From an uncultured Ellagibacter sp. (GTDB taxonomy: Bacteria; Actinomycetota; Coriobacteriia; Coriobacteriales; Eggerthellaceae): a stretch of 64,000 nucleotides of DNA. The notes below the pieces were generated by a model, which was given only the letters and a program-made list of their open reading frames with translations, did not search any database and had not been told where the DNA came from. Shown here in pieces: positions 9,145 to 17,866 of the stretch. Location: contig NZ_CAKUBT010000002.1 in NCBI RefSeq assembly GCF_934643285.1, positions 226,282 through 290,281 on the forward strand, read 5' to 3'. A program made the translations under genes and the position numbers. How positions within the stretch are numbered: the first letter of the stretch is position 1; each line of letters begins with the position of its first letter.

Positions 9145-10524
9145 ATGAACCCGGTTGTTGTCATTCCCACCTTTGCCTCAACGCGCTCGCAACGCGAGGG
9201 CGGCTCCATCATCACCACGTACGACCATCCGACACCCTTGTCGCAGGAAGGCGAGCTGCCGCGCTGCCTCGAATCGCTCACTAAGGTCGAGGGCATCGGG
9301 CAGATCATCGTGATCGTCGCGGCGGAGCCCTCCATCGCGCACAAGGCCGCGCAGAAGACTCAGGCCATCGCCGCGCGCTTTCCCGAACTGCATATCGCAG
9401 TCATCGGCGCCGCGGAGGCGGGCTTGGTGCAGCAGCGCATGGAACAGCTCGGCCTGGGGAAACTCACGCGTGAAGTGGGCTTGTCGGGTTACGGCGCCGT
9501 TCGTAACCTCGGTCTTGTCGTGGCGTGCGCGCTCGGGTTCGACGCGGTGGTGTTTCTCGATGACGACGAGGTGGTGACTGACGCCGATTTCCTGCGTCGC
9601 GCGATGTACGGCCTGGGAAAGCTCACGCGCAAGGGCATTCCCATTCTCGCGAAGACGGGTTTCTACTACAATTCGGAAGGCTCCTATCTGTCAAAGAGCC
9701 AGAACAAGTGGTACAACCGCTTCTGGCAGCAGGGAAGCGCGTTCAACAAATGGATCGAACGGGCTATGCATGCGCCACGCCTTTCGCGTTCGAACCACGT
9801 GTGCGGCGGGTGCCTCGCGCTTCACAAGGAGGCGTTCAAGCGCCTATCGTTCGACCCGTGGATCCCGCGCGGCGAGGATCTGGACTACATGCTTGACCTG
9901 CGTATGTACGGTTCCGATATCTGGTTTGACAACAAATGGAGCCTGCGTCACCTTCCGCCCGAATCGGCGAGCGAGGGCACGCGTTTCCGCCAGGATATCT
10001 ATCGCTGGCTCTACGAATATCGCAAGATGGAGTACAGCCGCACCCAGATCGACCTCATGCAGGTGAAGCCTTCGTCCCTCGAGCCGTATCCGGGGCCGTT
10101 TTTGGAGCCGAGCATCGTGCGGCGGATTCGCATCACGGCGTTTCTGCGCAGCCTCGCCCGCCCCGACAAGAAGGCGTATCGCAAGGCGGCGAAGGCGGCG
10201 CGCACCGAGGCGGCGCAATATGCCCAGCGAAACTGCACGAAGTACTTCGAGTTCCAGTTCGTGTGGTCGGAGCTTATGTCTCGCATCGAGGGCGATCAGA
10301 TCTTGAGCACCGCCCTGGTCCGCAGCGCCGTGTCCCGCGCAGAGGCTGTGGCCAGCGCAAATGCGAACGGTCGGGTTGTCGAGCGCGCTCCTCGCGTTGA
10401 AGGGGCGGGGAATGTGGGGGCGCCTGCAGCTTCCCAAGCGGGCGTTCCCGAGCAGCTAGCAGCCCAATATTCCAATATCGACCCGGGCATGACGAGCGAG
10501 ATTCGCCTGAACCTCGCCGATTAA
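9145..10524 (+). CDS. GT-A type glycosyltransferase-like protein
   Basis: 459 residues, without signal peptide or clear membrane helices. The fold order fits a GT-A transferase: an N-terminal nucleotide-binding strand (VVVIPTFAST), a substrate segment GYGAVRNLG, the metal-binding acidic triad FLDDDEV, and further down a conserved CGGCLALHKEAF and PRGEDLDYMLDLRMYG (the catalytic acidic region). The C-terminal 100 residues are basic and Ala-rich, probably membrane-peripheral or disordered. Shine-Dalgarno AAAGGAAG precedes ATG. The acceptor and sugar donor cannot be told; it stands alone, without other sugar genes. Confidence 0.75.
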   Translation: MNPVVVIPTFASTRSQREGGSIITTYDHPTPLSQEGELPRCLESLTKVEGIGQIIVIVAAEPSIAHKAAQKTQAIAARFPELHIAVIGAAEAGLVQQRMEQLGLGKLTREVGLSGYGAVRNLGLVVACALGFDAVVFLDDDEVVTDADFLRRAMYGLGKLTRKGIPILAKTGFYYNSEGSYLSKSQNKWYNRFWQQGSAFNKWIERAMHAPRLSRSNHVCGGCLALHKEAFKRLSFDPWIPRGEDLDYMLDLRMYGSDIWFDNKWSLRHLPPESASEGTRFRQDIYRWLYEYRKMEYSRTQIDLMQVKPSSLEPYPGPFLEPSIVRRIRITAFLRSLARPDKKAYRKAAKAARTEAAQYAQRNCTKYFEFQFVWSELMSRIEGDQILSTALVRSAVSRAEAVASANANGRVVERAPRVEGAGNVGAPAASQAGVPEQLAAQYSNIDPGMTSEIRLNLAD

Positions 10525-10660
10525 AGGCGAATGCGCGCGGTTGACCTTTCGTGGCGAATCGGCGCGCGTTTCGGCGATACACTGCATGCGAGGGAAACGT
10601 CCCGTTGAGGGCGTTCTCGGTGCGTGCCCTGTCAGGGCGAATCTGCAGTAGAAAGACACG

Positions 10661-11656
10661 ATGGTGGAAATACTCGTTCATTTTGTTGTTCCCGCTCTGG
10701 TCGGCGTGCTGATTGGCGTCGCCTCGGGGCTTCTCGGTATCGGCGGCGGCACGGTCATGGTGCCGATTTTCCGCCTCGCATTCGGAATGAGTGCCACTAT
10801 GAGCACGGCGACCTCGCTGTTCGCCATCATCCCGACGTCCATTTCGGGCGCGATTTCGCACGTGAAGGGCAAGACCTGCATTCTCGCGCTCGGCATCGCC
10901 GCTGGTCTCGGGGGAGCGTGCCTGTCGCCTGTGGGGGTGTGGCTCGCGCAGCTTTCCCCCGACTGGCTTGTGATGCTCGCCGCGGCGCTCATCATCGGCT
11001 ATTCGGCCATCAACATGTTCAAAAAGGCTTTCAAGGTTCCGCGGGCTTGCCAGCCCGCGGAAGGGGCCGACGCTGCGGCTTCCCCCAGTACCCAATCTTC
11101 GGGCGCTCCCGAAGGCTCGCGTACCGAAGTACGCGTCGCCTCCGCGACCGCCCGAATCTCGGGCACCGGGGAAACCCTCGCTGATTCTTCGGCGACCGGT
11201 GGCTCTTCGAGTGAGGCGCCCTCGCTGGCTTCCTCGGGCGGACAGGCGGCTTCGGCTTCCTCTGACGATTCGCCCCTTTCCCGAAAGCAGCTCTTGCAGG
11301 GCGCCGCAATCGGCCTGGTCGCAGGCCTTGCCTCGGGTTATGTCGGCGTTGGCGGCGGGTTCATCATGGTGCCGCTCATGCTCTCGATCATCGGCATCCC
11401 CATGCGCAAGGCGTCGGGCACCTCGCTTATCGCGGTCATGATCTTGGCCATTCCCGGCGTAATCGAGCAGGGAATCATCGGCAACATCAACTACCTCGCC
11501 GGAATCGCCGTCGTCATCGGCACTATTCCCGGCGCTGTTATCGGCGCGAAGCTCGTGACGAAGGTTCCCGAGCGTACGCTTCGGCTGCTGTTCGGGTGTT
11601 TTCTTATTGTGGCGGCGGCCATGCTTGTGCTGAACGAGGTCGGCGTCCTCGGGTAA
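10661..11656 (+). CDS. TauE/SafE-family (TSUP) sulfite/organosulfur exporter
   Basis: 331 residues. Two homologous membrane halves each contain the TSUP glycine-rich motif: LGIGGGTVMVPIF in the N-half and VGVGGGFIMVPLM in the C-half. Between them lies a Ser/Ala/Glu-rich, hydrophilic stretch of about 80 residues (roughly 125-205), longer than the usual short loop of this family and likely a disordered cytoplasmic insert. Members move sulfite, sulfoacetate or related anions across the cytoplasmic membrane; the substrate here is unknown. Shine-Dalgarno is weak (GAAAG). Confidence 0.85.
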   Translation: MVEILVHFVVPALVGVLIGVASGLLGIGGGTVMVPIFRLAFGMSATMSTATSLFAIIPTSISGAISHVKGKTCILALGIAAGLGGACLSPVGVWLAQLSPDWLVMLAAALIIGYSAINMFKKAFKVPRACQPAEGADAAASPSTQSSGAPEGSRTEVRVASATARISGTGETLADSSATGGSSSEAPSLASSGGQAASASSDDSPLSRKQLLQGAAIGLVAGLASGYVGVGGGFIMVPLMLSIIGIPMRKASGTSLIAVMILAIPGVIEQGIIGNINYLAGIAVVIGTIPGAVIGAKLVTKVPERTLRLLFGCFLIVAAAMLVLNEVGVLG

Positions 11657-11661
11657 TCGTC

Positions 11662-11667
11662 TATACT
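11662..11667 (+). promoter_or_regulatory. Putative -10 box before the LytS-type kinase
   Basis: TATACT lies 26 bp before the kinase start, just after the exporter stop. The -35 region is not convincing. The start codon follows GGGGGCGAG. Confidence 0.3.
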
Positions 11668-11693
11668 TAACGCAAACTGACGATGGGGGCGAG

Positions 11694-13100
11694 ATGATGG
11701 GCGAAACAGGCATGCGTGATAGCGGAGCAGCGAATTCGATCGACGGAGCGGCACCGGGGGCAATCCCCCCGAGGAAAGGCGTCGCCCGCGTGTTCACGGT
11801 CGAGATGCTGCTTGCGATTATCGCGGTCCTTTCGGGCGTGACGCTTCTTTGGACGGCGCTCGCCCCTTCTCACAGCATCCCCATCATGATCACCGCAGGT
11901 ATCATGTTCACGCTCTCGATTGTGCTGGTGATCCGCCTGTCGATGGACCCGGATTCGGTACGCGCGCGCCAATCGGACGCCATGCTGCGCCTGGCGAGCA
12001 AGACGCTCGAGAGCATGCAGGACGGCCTGAATCGCGAATCCGCGCAGGAAATCTGCCAGCTGCTGCTGCCCTCGACGGCCGCCATCGCGGTGGCCATCAC
12101 CGACAAGAAGCAGATCCTCGGTTACGCGGGCTACCTGGAGGCCGAGAACCCCGCTGGCGGCAACATCCGCACGCATGCCACGCAGGCCACGCTCGACGAT
12201 GGCAACATGCGCGTGCTGTTCACCAGCATCGACATCGGCTTCCCGGAAAACGCCACGACGATCAAGGCGGCCATCGTTGTCCCGCTTTTGGTACGCGGCG
12301 ACGTGGTGGGCACGCTGAAGTTCTACTATCGCTCGGCCAAGCGCATCAGTGAAACGCAGAAGTCAATCGCCGAGGGCTTCGGCACGCTGCTTTCCACCCA
12401 GATGGCCGCGGCGCAGCTTGAAGAGCAGGCGCGCCTCGCCACGAGCATGGAGCTCAAGGCGCTCCAGAACCAGATCAACCCGCACTTCCTGTTCAACACC
12501 ATCAACACGATCGCCTCGCTCATCCGCACAAGCCCCAACGAGGCCCGCGTGCTTTTGCGTGAGTTCGCGGTGTTCTATCGCCGCACGCTGGAGAATTCCG
12601 ACAGCCTTATCTACCTCTCGCGCGAGGTGGAACAGACACAGCGTTACTTCTCCTTTGAGGTGGCGCGCTTCGGCGCCGAGCGCGTGGAACTCAACGTCGA
12701 TTTGGCGCCCGAGTGCGAGAACATGATGGTCCCTTCGTTCCTCATTCAGCCGTTGGTGGAAAACGCCGTCCAGCACGCCATGCCCTCTGAAGGCAAGCTC
12801 ACCATCACGGTGACCGGCGAAGTCGAGGGCGACGACGTGTACCTGCGCGTGAGCGACAACGGCACGGGCATGACCGAAGAGGCGCGCCAGGGCATCATGC
12901 ATCCCAAGGAAACTAAGGGAATCGGCATCGCGGTGAAGAACGTGCACGACCGCATCGTCGGGTTCTTCGGATCGAACTCCTATATGGACGTGCAAAGCGA
13001 GTTGGGCGTCGGCACCACGGTGACGCTGTTTTTGGAAGGATGCGCCGCCCAGACGAAGTCCCAGGTCGCTGCGAGCGACGCGGAAGCCCTGCGTCGGTAG
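11694..13100 (+). CDS. LytS/YehU-type sensor histidine kinase with GAF-like domain
   Basis: 468 residues. Two membrane helices (about residues 27-80), then a GAF-like sensor region (FTSIDIGFPENATTIKAAIVVPL...), and a His_kinase family domain with LQNQINPHFLFNTINT containing phospho-acceptor H264. The ATPase part shows N-box LVENAVQHAM and the G-box SDNGTG plus GIGIAVKNV. This class normally pairs with LytTR response regulators; the only one in the window lies about 25.6 kb away (38680-39393). It sits 9 bp before the MscS gene, suggesting co-transcription. Confidence 0.92.
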   Translation: MMGETGMRDSGAANSIDGAAPGAIPPRKGVARVFTVEMLLAIIAVLSGVTLLWTALAPSHSIPIMITAGIMFTLSIVLVIRLSMDPDSVRARQSDAMLRLASKTLESMQDGLNRESAQEICQLLLPSTAAIAVAITDKKQILGYAGYLEAENPAGGNIRTHATQATLDDGNMRVLFTSIDIGFPENATTIKAAIVVPLLVRGDVVGTLKFYYRSAKRISETQKSIAEGFGTLLSTQMAAAQLEEQARLATSMELKALQNQINPHFLFNTINTIASLIRTSPNEARVLLREFAVFYRRTLENSDSLIYLSREVEQTQRYFSFEVARFGAERVELNVDLAPECENMMVPSFLIQPLVENAVQHAMPSEGKLTITVTGEVEGDDVYLRVSDNGTGMTEEARQGIMHPKETKGIGIAVKNVHDRIVGFFGSNSYMDVQSELGVGTTVTLFLEGCAAQTKSQVAASDAEALRR

Positions 13101-13109
13101 GGGAGGAAA

Positions 13110-13898
13110 ATGGATCCCGAAGAGCAGACATCCGGCCTCTACGACGTCATCCAGGGCGTCGTCCATGTTGAGTGGCTTTCCACCGCGCTGACGGTAGCGA
13201 TTGCGCTCGCCTTTACGGCGCTCGTGGCTCGCGCCGTGACGAAGGTGCTGCGCCGCGTGCTCTCGCATGACAATTCGCCGCTGCCCTCGTCGAGCATCTT
13301 TATCAATATTGCCCGCATCGCCGTGTGGGCCATCGGCATCAGCGTGGTACTGTCGAGTTGCTTCGGAATCGATGTTTCTGCGGCGATCACCGCGCTCGGC
13401 ATCGGCGGTATCGCCATCTCGCTCGGCTTCCAGGACACGCTTTCGAACCTGATCGGCGGCGTGCAAGTGAGCATCACCGGGCTTGTGGAACCGGGTGACT
13501 ACATCGAGGTCGGCGGGCAGCGCGGCGTCGTGCGCGATGTGACTTGGCGGCACACGTCGCTCGAGACGCTTTCGGGCGAGCGCGTCGTGGTGCCGAATTC
13601 GGTGATCAACAAGTCGTCGCTCACGCATCTGCCGCCGCTTACGAAGGTGGTGGTACCCCTGCTTGTCACCACGGGCGGCGCAGACCTTGATGCCGTTGCT
13701 GCGAAGATTGCTAAAGCTGCAGGTCAAGCAGCGCAAAAAGTGGGTGGGGGCATGTCGCGAGAGCCACAGGTGCTCTTCACGGAGGCCATGGAGTACGGTT
13801 ACCGCGCAAGCCTCATCGTGTGGGTCGAAGACGGCGACAAGCATTCCTTGGTGAAAGACGCCGTCGTGCGCGCCGTCGCGCCTTATACCATGGCATAG
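13110..13898 (+). CDS. Small-conductance mechanosensitive channel (MscS family)
   Basis: 262 residues. Two to three N-terminal membrane helices, including the pore-lining helix region ITALGIGGIAISLGFQDTLSNLIGG, then the beta domain GDYIEVGGQRGVVRDVTWRHTS, which is diagnostic for MscS, and a C-terminal alpha/beta part. It would open on membrane tension to release solutes during hypo-osmotic shock. Strong Shine-Dalgarno GGGGAGGAAA precedes ATG; the gene follows the sensor kinase by 9 bp. Confidence 0.92.
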   Translation: MDPEEQTSGLYDVIQGVVHVEWLSTALTVAIALAFTALVARAVTKVLRRVLSHDNSPLPSSSIFINIARIAVWAIGISVVLSSCFGIDVSAAITALGIGGIAISLGFQDTLSNLIGGVQVSITGLVEPGDYIEVGGQRGVVRDVTWRHTSLETLSGERVVVPNSVINKSSLTHLPPLTKVVVPLLVTTGGADLDAVAAKIAKAAGQAAQKVGGGMSREPQVLFTEAMEYGYRASLIVWVEDGDKHSLVKDAVVRAVAPYTMA

Positions 13899-13929
13899 AT
13901 CAGGGTTGCGCGCGTTCAGACGCGCTTTC

Positions 13930-13978
13930 GTGAAGGAAACCATCGTGCGCGCCGTCCCCCCCCTCCATCGTGGCATAG
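13930..13978 (+). repeat. Degenerate copy of the mscS 3' end
   Basis: This 49-bp segment starts GTGAAGGAAACC, contains the exact block ATCGTGCGCGCCGTC-like core and ends ATGG/GTGGCATAG, paralleling the last 48 bp of the channel gene (13851-13898, ending in ACCATGGCATAG). It contains a run of eight C residues where the copies diverge. It looks like a tandem partial duplication left behind in the 264-bp spacer. Confidence 0.6.
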
Positions 13979-14049
13979 AGGCCGCGCGTTCGATTGTTCG
14001 CTCTGCGCCGGCGCGTGATTGTCGGGGCAACTCCTTGGCGTCTGCCTGA

Positions 14050-14091
14050 TTGCATTGTATTGTTCTATCTGTTATATTCCCAATAGAACAA
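14050..14091 (+). promoter_or_regulatory. Promoter with overlapping palindromic operator for the GntR gene
   Basis: -35 TTGCAT (14050-14055) and -10 TATATT (14073-14078) are spaced by exactly 17 bp. A 9-bp inverted repeat, TTGTTCTAT (14060-14068) and ATAGAACAA (14083-14091), flanks the -10 box. Placed directly upstream of a GntR-type repressor gene, it is best read as its autoregulatory operator. Confidence 0.7.
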
Positions 14092-14162
14092 AATGAAAAG
14101 TCAATGCGAGAAACCGACTTGTCCGGCAAAGTCAAACCCATCAATTATGCGAGGAGGCACCT

Positions 14163-14609
14163 GTGGTCATTCGGATTGATCAATCGGATGAAGCCCCCAT
14201 CTACCTGCAGATTCGCGACCAGATTATCGAGGGGATCGCTCGTGGCGAACTATCGCCGGGTGACAGTCTGCCGAGCGTTCGCCAGCTTGCGGCCGATTTG
14301 GGCATCAATCTCCACACGGTCAACAAGGCGTATGCCGTCTTGCGGGACGAGGGGTACGTTGCCATGCGGGGACGCAAGGGCGCCGTCATCGCCAACGCGC
14401 AAAGCATCGGCGCGCCAAGCCATCAGACGATAGACGACGAGCGAATGGCGAGTGGAATTTATCGCCTGGCGCTCGAACACCGCGCGCGAGGCGGCACACC
14501 AGAAAGCTTCATAGTTATCGCGAAATCCCAGGTCAAACGTGCATTTGAAAGTGAAAGGGACTCAAGAAGCAAAGGCAGCTTGTCCCAAAAGGAGGTCGGC
14601 AATGACTGA
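14163..14609 (+). CDS. GntR-family regulator, YtrA subfamily
   Basis: 148 residues. N-terminal winged helix of the GntR type: PIYLQIRDQIIEGIARGELSP, then LPSVRQLAADLGINLHTVNKAYAVL and DEGYVAMRGRKGAVI. The short C-terminal part (about 70 residues) is the helical YtrA-type dimerisation tail, not a FadR or UTRA ligand domain. Start is GTG, preceded by GAGGAGG. The gene overlaps the next by 8 bases, and such YtrA regulators usually control the membrane protein encoded beside them. Confidence 0.92.
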   Translation: MVIRIDQSDEAPIYLQIRDQIIEGIARGELSPGDSLPSVRQLAADLGINLHTVNKAYAVLRDEGYVAMRGRKGAVIANAQSIGAPSHQTIDDERMASGIYRLALEHRARGGTPESFIVIAKSQVKRAFESERDSRSKGSLSQKEVGND

Positions 14610-15750
14610 TTCCCTCACCCTGATGGTGTTTCTTATCGCAATTGTTTTACTCTCCGGAGCGATTCTCGCCGCAACGCCGTGGTTCATGAAGAAAAACGAG
14701 TGCTTCGCGGTGACCATCCCCGAATCGGCGCAAGCCGACGTGCGCTTTCTCGCCTTTCGAAAGCGCTATGCGGCGGCGGTCCTCGCGGTGACCCTTATCT
14801 GCGCGGTCGCGCTTGGCGGCGTTTCGAACGTTGCCCTCGGGAAGATGGGCTCGGCGGACGATTCCGATTCATTGAACGCAATTCTTGCTGCGGCAATTGT
14901 CGTGGCAGCAATGATGCCCCTGGTCGCGTCGTTCGCGCTGATGCTTCACTACCGCAAAAGGGTCGAGGCCATCAAGAGGGAAGAGGGTTGGAAAGCCGAG
15001 CGCGATGAGGCCGTTGCGCTCATCGGCTTCGAGGAGGCGCCCGTGCCGCCGTCGCTCGCATGGAACGTGGTGTACGTGCCCATTGTCCTGATCACGCTCG
15101 CCATCGGGCTTGCGCTTTACCCGTCGACTCCCGATTTGGTTCCTACACATATCGACTTCGCGGGGAACGTGAACCAGTGGACGCCGAAAGGCCCCGCGCT
15201 CATCGCGTTCCCCCTGTTGGTCGAGGTGTTTATGGCTGCGTGCTTCATTTTCAGCCACTGGATGACGATTCGCTCGAAGAAAGACGTCGACCCTGCGCGA
15301 CCGGCCATCTCGGCATATGCCTACGGGGCTTTTGCCCGCGCCGAGTGCATCCTGCTTCTCGTTAGCGGATCGGTGCTTACGGCGGTGTTGGGAATCGTGA
15401 TGATCCTGATGATGACGGAGACCCTGTCAATGCTCGTGACCATGGTACTGATCATCGTGGCGACCTTGGTTTTCGTCGGTGCGATGATCGCCTTCTCCGT
15501 CGTCTACGGACAATCGGGGTCGCGCCTGGTCAAGCGCTTGGAAGAGAACGGGGGCATAATCGCCGACAACGACGAGCACTGGAAGGCGGGCATCTTTTAT
15601 TGGAACAAAGGCGATGCGAGCTTGATTCTGCCCAAGCGATTCGGGGTAGGTTGGACGATGAATTGGGCGCGCCCTGCGGCGTGGGTCATCGTCGGAGGGT
15701 TCACGTTGGCTTCGATTGCCTTCGTGGCCGCTTGCGTATTCCTGATGTAG
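14602..15750 (+). CDS. DUF1648/DUF5808 membrane protein
   Basis: 382 residues with about eight to nine membrane helices. The segment PTHIDFAGNVNQWTPKG following a helix is the DUF1648 signature, seen also in SdpI-type immunity proteins. The part WKAGIFYWNKGDASLILPKR followed by a G-GWTMNWA stretch near the end matches DUF5808. ATG 14602 is preceded by AAAAGGAGG and lies inside the GntR gene end. The GntR-DUF1648 pair is common in Gram-positive bacteria; a role in sensing or resisting membrane-active compounds is inferred. Confidence 0.82.
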   Translation: MTDSLTLMVFLIAIVLLSGAILAATPWFMKKNECFAVTIPESAQADVRFLAFRKRYAAAVLAVTLICAVALGGVSNVALGKMGSADDSDSLNAILAAAIVVAAMMPLVASFALMLHYRKRVEAIKREEGWKAERDEAVALIGFEEAPVPPSLAWNVVYVPIVLITLAIGLALYPSTPDLVPTHIDFAGNVNQWTPKGPALIAFPLLVEVFMAACFIFSHWMTIRSKKDVDPARPAISAYAYGAFARAECILLLVSGSVLTAVLGIVMILMMTETLSMLVTMVLIIVATLVFVGAMIAFSVVYGQSGSRLVKRLEENGGIIADNDEHWKAGIFYWNKGDASLILPKRFGVGWTMNWARPAAWVIVGGFTLASIAFVAACVFLM

Positions 15751-15854
15751 GGGCTTTGAGGCGCGTGGCACATCTCGCTTTCGAAGGGGACGCGCGGGCT
15801 TGGCTTGGCTATACTTCTCGATAGCAAACGCAGCTCAAATGGACTCGGAGTTAC

Positions 15855-17855
15855 ATGGCAGGCAAACAGCTCATACTTGATCGTTATCGCCCGATGTCGG
15901 AAGCCGGCGCGGGTGGCTTCGCGACGGTGCAGGTCGCGTGGGATACGCAGATGCGCCGCAAGGTCGCCATCAAGTGCATCGAGCTGCCGAAGGCGCCGCC
16001 TGACTCCTTAAGCCGGGTCGCGCCTGCCGAGCAGCCGAAGGCGGCACGTCATGCGCGGGCCGAAGGTGATGCCGCGCCATCGGCGCCAACGCAGGTTGTT
16101 CGCCTTGAGGACATTCCCCCTTGGGAAGACGTTCCCGAAGACTTGGGCTCTTCCGACGAATTCGCTTCCGACATCCCCGGTCTCGCGGAAGCTCGGGCGA
16201 TTGCCCAGTTCAGCGACGCGAACATCGTCACGGTGTACAACTTCGAGGTCAAAGACTCCATGGCGTACCTCATCATGGAGTATGTGGAAGGGACGACGCT
16301 CGAGCGGTTCTTGCGCGAACACGACGGCGACCTCACGCTCGACGTGGTGGCGCACGTCTTCTCGAGCATCGCGCATGCGCTCGAGGTCGCGCATTCCCAC
16401 AACGTGCTGCATCTCGATATCAAGCCCGCAAACGTGCTGATCAACCGTCAGGGAGAAGTGAAGGTGACCGACTTCGGCCTTGCGACCCTCGCCGATGCCA
16501 ACGGCACGGGGCGTGCAGGCGGCGGCACGATCGGCTACATGCCGCCCGAGCAGATGCGATCCGAGGCGCTCGACGCCCGCTGCGACGAATGGGCGCTCGC
16601 GAGCCTGACCTACGAGATGCTTGTGGGAGACAATCCCTTCTTCGCGCGCGATTTGCCCCGCGCCGCGGCGGCGATTGAAAACGCCGAGCTCGTGCTTCCC
16701 TCGCTGTGCTGGGACGACGTGGAAGAGGGCATCGACGACGTGATGTTCTACGCGCTCGACCCCGATCCGGCGGAGCGCTACGCCACGGTGCGCGATTTCG
16801 ACGAGGAGCTCATGCCCTACTTGGGCGATGTAAAGACGGGTAAAAAGGAGTTGTCTCGCCTGGTCAGCGGTGTGAACGAGGAAAGGGAAGACGAAGCGGG
16901 CGAGGGCGAGTTCGAGCCACGTGCACCGCGTGTCCCCCTCATCGAGCGCTTGACGCCGCGCGTTATGGCGGTGGCCGCGCGCGTGCTTTCCGTTGCCGCG
17001 GCGGCTTTGGTGGGGACAGTCGCGTTCGCCAACTTCCCCGCGTTTGGCCCTGGGGTGTTCTCGAACCCGGTGTTTTGGGGCTTGCTTGCGGTGGTGTGCG
17101 TGCTTGCGGCGGTAAAACCCCATGTCGGGGCGCTTGCGTCGTTCGCCGCTCTAGGCGTGTCCCTTACGGCGAATGGGGCGTACGCGCCCGGGATCCTTCT
17201 CTTCCTCGGCACCGTCGCGTGGTGGTGGTTTGCCGCGCGCGGCTCCGATGCCCCGGCGGTCGCCGCTTTCTTGGCTCCGCTTTCGGGGGCGGTCGGCTTC
17301 GCGCCGCTCTCGCCGGTGGTCGCGGGAAGCCTTATCGTCTCGGTTGCCCGCGCAGCGGGAACGGCGGCATTCGCCGGGCTTTGCGCGATTGCTCTCGGCA
17401 GCTTGGGAACGTCAGGCATGATTGATTGGAATGCGTCGATGTACTGGGATTACGCATCGATGTCGGGCGCGGCTTCGGCGGGAAGCAACGCCGTTGTCGA
17501 CCCCGATGCGGTGGCGTCGGCGGTGCTTTCGAGCACGGGGATCGGCGCGCAGACGCAGGCGCGACTGGGCGGCATGCTGCTGAAGCCGGGCACGTGGTGC
17601 GTGTTCGCGAGCTGGGTTGTCGCGGCGGTGGCAATGAGCGCGCTTTCCCGTTGGGGGATGTCGCGCAAGGTCGATGTCGCGGCCGCGTCCGCGGGAGCCG
17701 TCATCCTCGTGCTCGGCGTATGCGGCGCCGCATGGCTGGCGAATCCCGAGTCGTGGACGCCGCCGAGCACGATGGCGCTTGTCGGCTCGATTGTCCCCGG
17801 CCTTGTGGGCATCGTGCTCGCCGCCGTGGGCATTCCCGACAAAATCAGGCAGTAA
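15855..17855 (+). CDS. Serine/threonine protein kinase with C-terminal membrane domain
   Basis: 666 residues. Hanks-type kinase: glycine loop GAGGFATV (18-25), VAIK with K40, catalytic loop HLDIKPANVL (HLD instead of HRD), DFGLA and APE-like PPEQM. An insert of about 60 mostly acidic residues separates VAIK from the alphaC helix. After the kinase (about residue 320) a linker leads to roughly eight to ten hydrophobic segments that fill the last 300 residues. No PASTA domains, so it is not the PknB cell-wall type. A TATACT -10 box lies at 15810-15815. Confidence 0.9.
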   Translation: MAGKQLILDRYRPMSEAGAGGFATVQVAWDTQMRRKVAIKCIELPKAPPDSLSRVAPAEQPKAARHARAEGDAAPSAPTQVVRLEDIPPWEDVPEDLGSSDEFASDIPGLAEARAIAQFSDANIVTVYNFEVKDSMAYLIMEYVEGTTLERFLREHDGDLTLDVVAHVFSSIAHALEVAHSHNVLHLDIKPANVLINRQGEVKVTDFGLATLADANGTGRAGGGTIGYMPPEQMRSEALDARCDEWALASLTYEMLVGDNPFFARDLPRAAAAIENAELVLPSLCWDDVEEGIDDVMFYALDPDPAERYATVRDFDEELMPYLGDVKTGKKELSRLVSGVNEEREDEAGEGEFEPRAPRVPLIERLTPRVMAVAARVLSVAAAALVGTVAFANFPAFGPGVFSNPVFWGLLAVVCVLAAVKPHVGALASFAALGVSLTANGAYAPGILLFLGTVAWWWFAARGSDAPAVAAFLAPLSGAVGFAPLSPVVAGSLIVSVARAAGTAAFAGLCAIALGSLGTSGMIDWNASMYWDYASMSGAASAGSNAVVDPDAVASAVLSSTGIGAQTQARLGGMLLKPGTWCVFASWVVAAVAMSALSRWGMSRKVDVAAASAGAVILVLGVCGAAWLANPESWTPPSTMALVGSIVPGLVGIVLAAVGIPDKIRQ

Positions 17856-17866
17856 GCCGCTCGCTT

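Noticed and set aside
12363..14144. 593-codon minus-strand frame over the LytS and MscS genes
   Set aside because: Antisense to two well-supported genes and crosses the promoter/operator at 14050.
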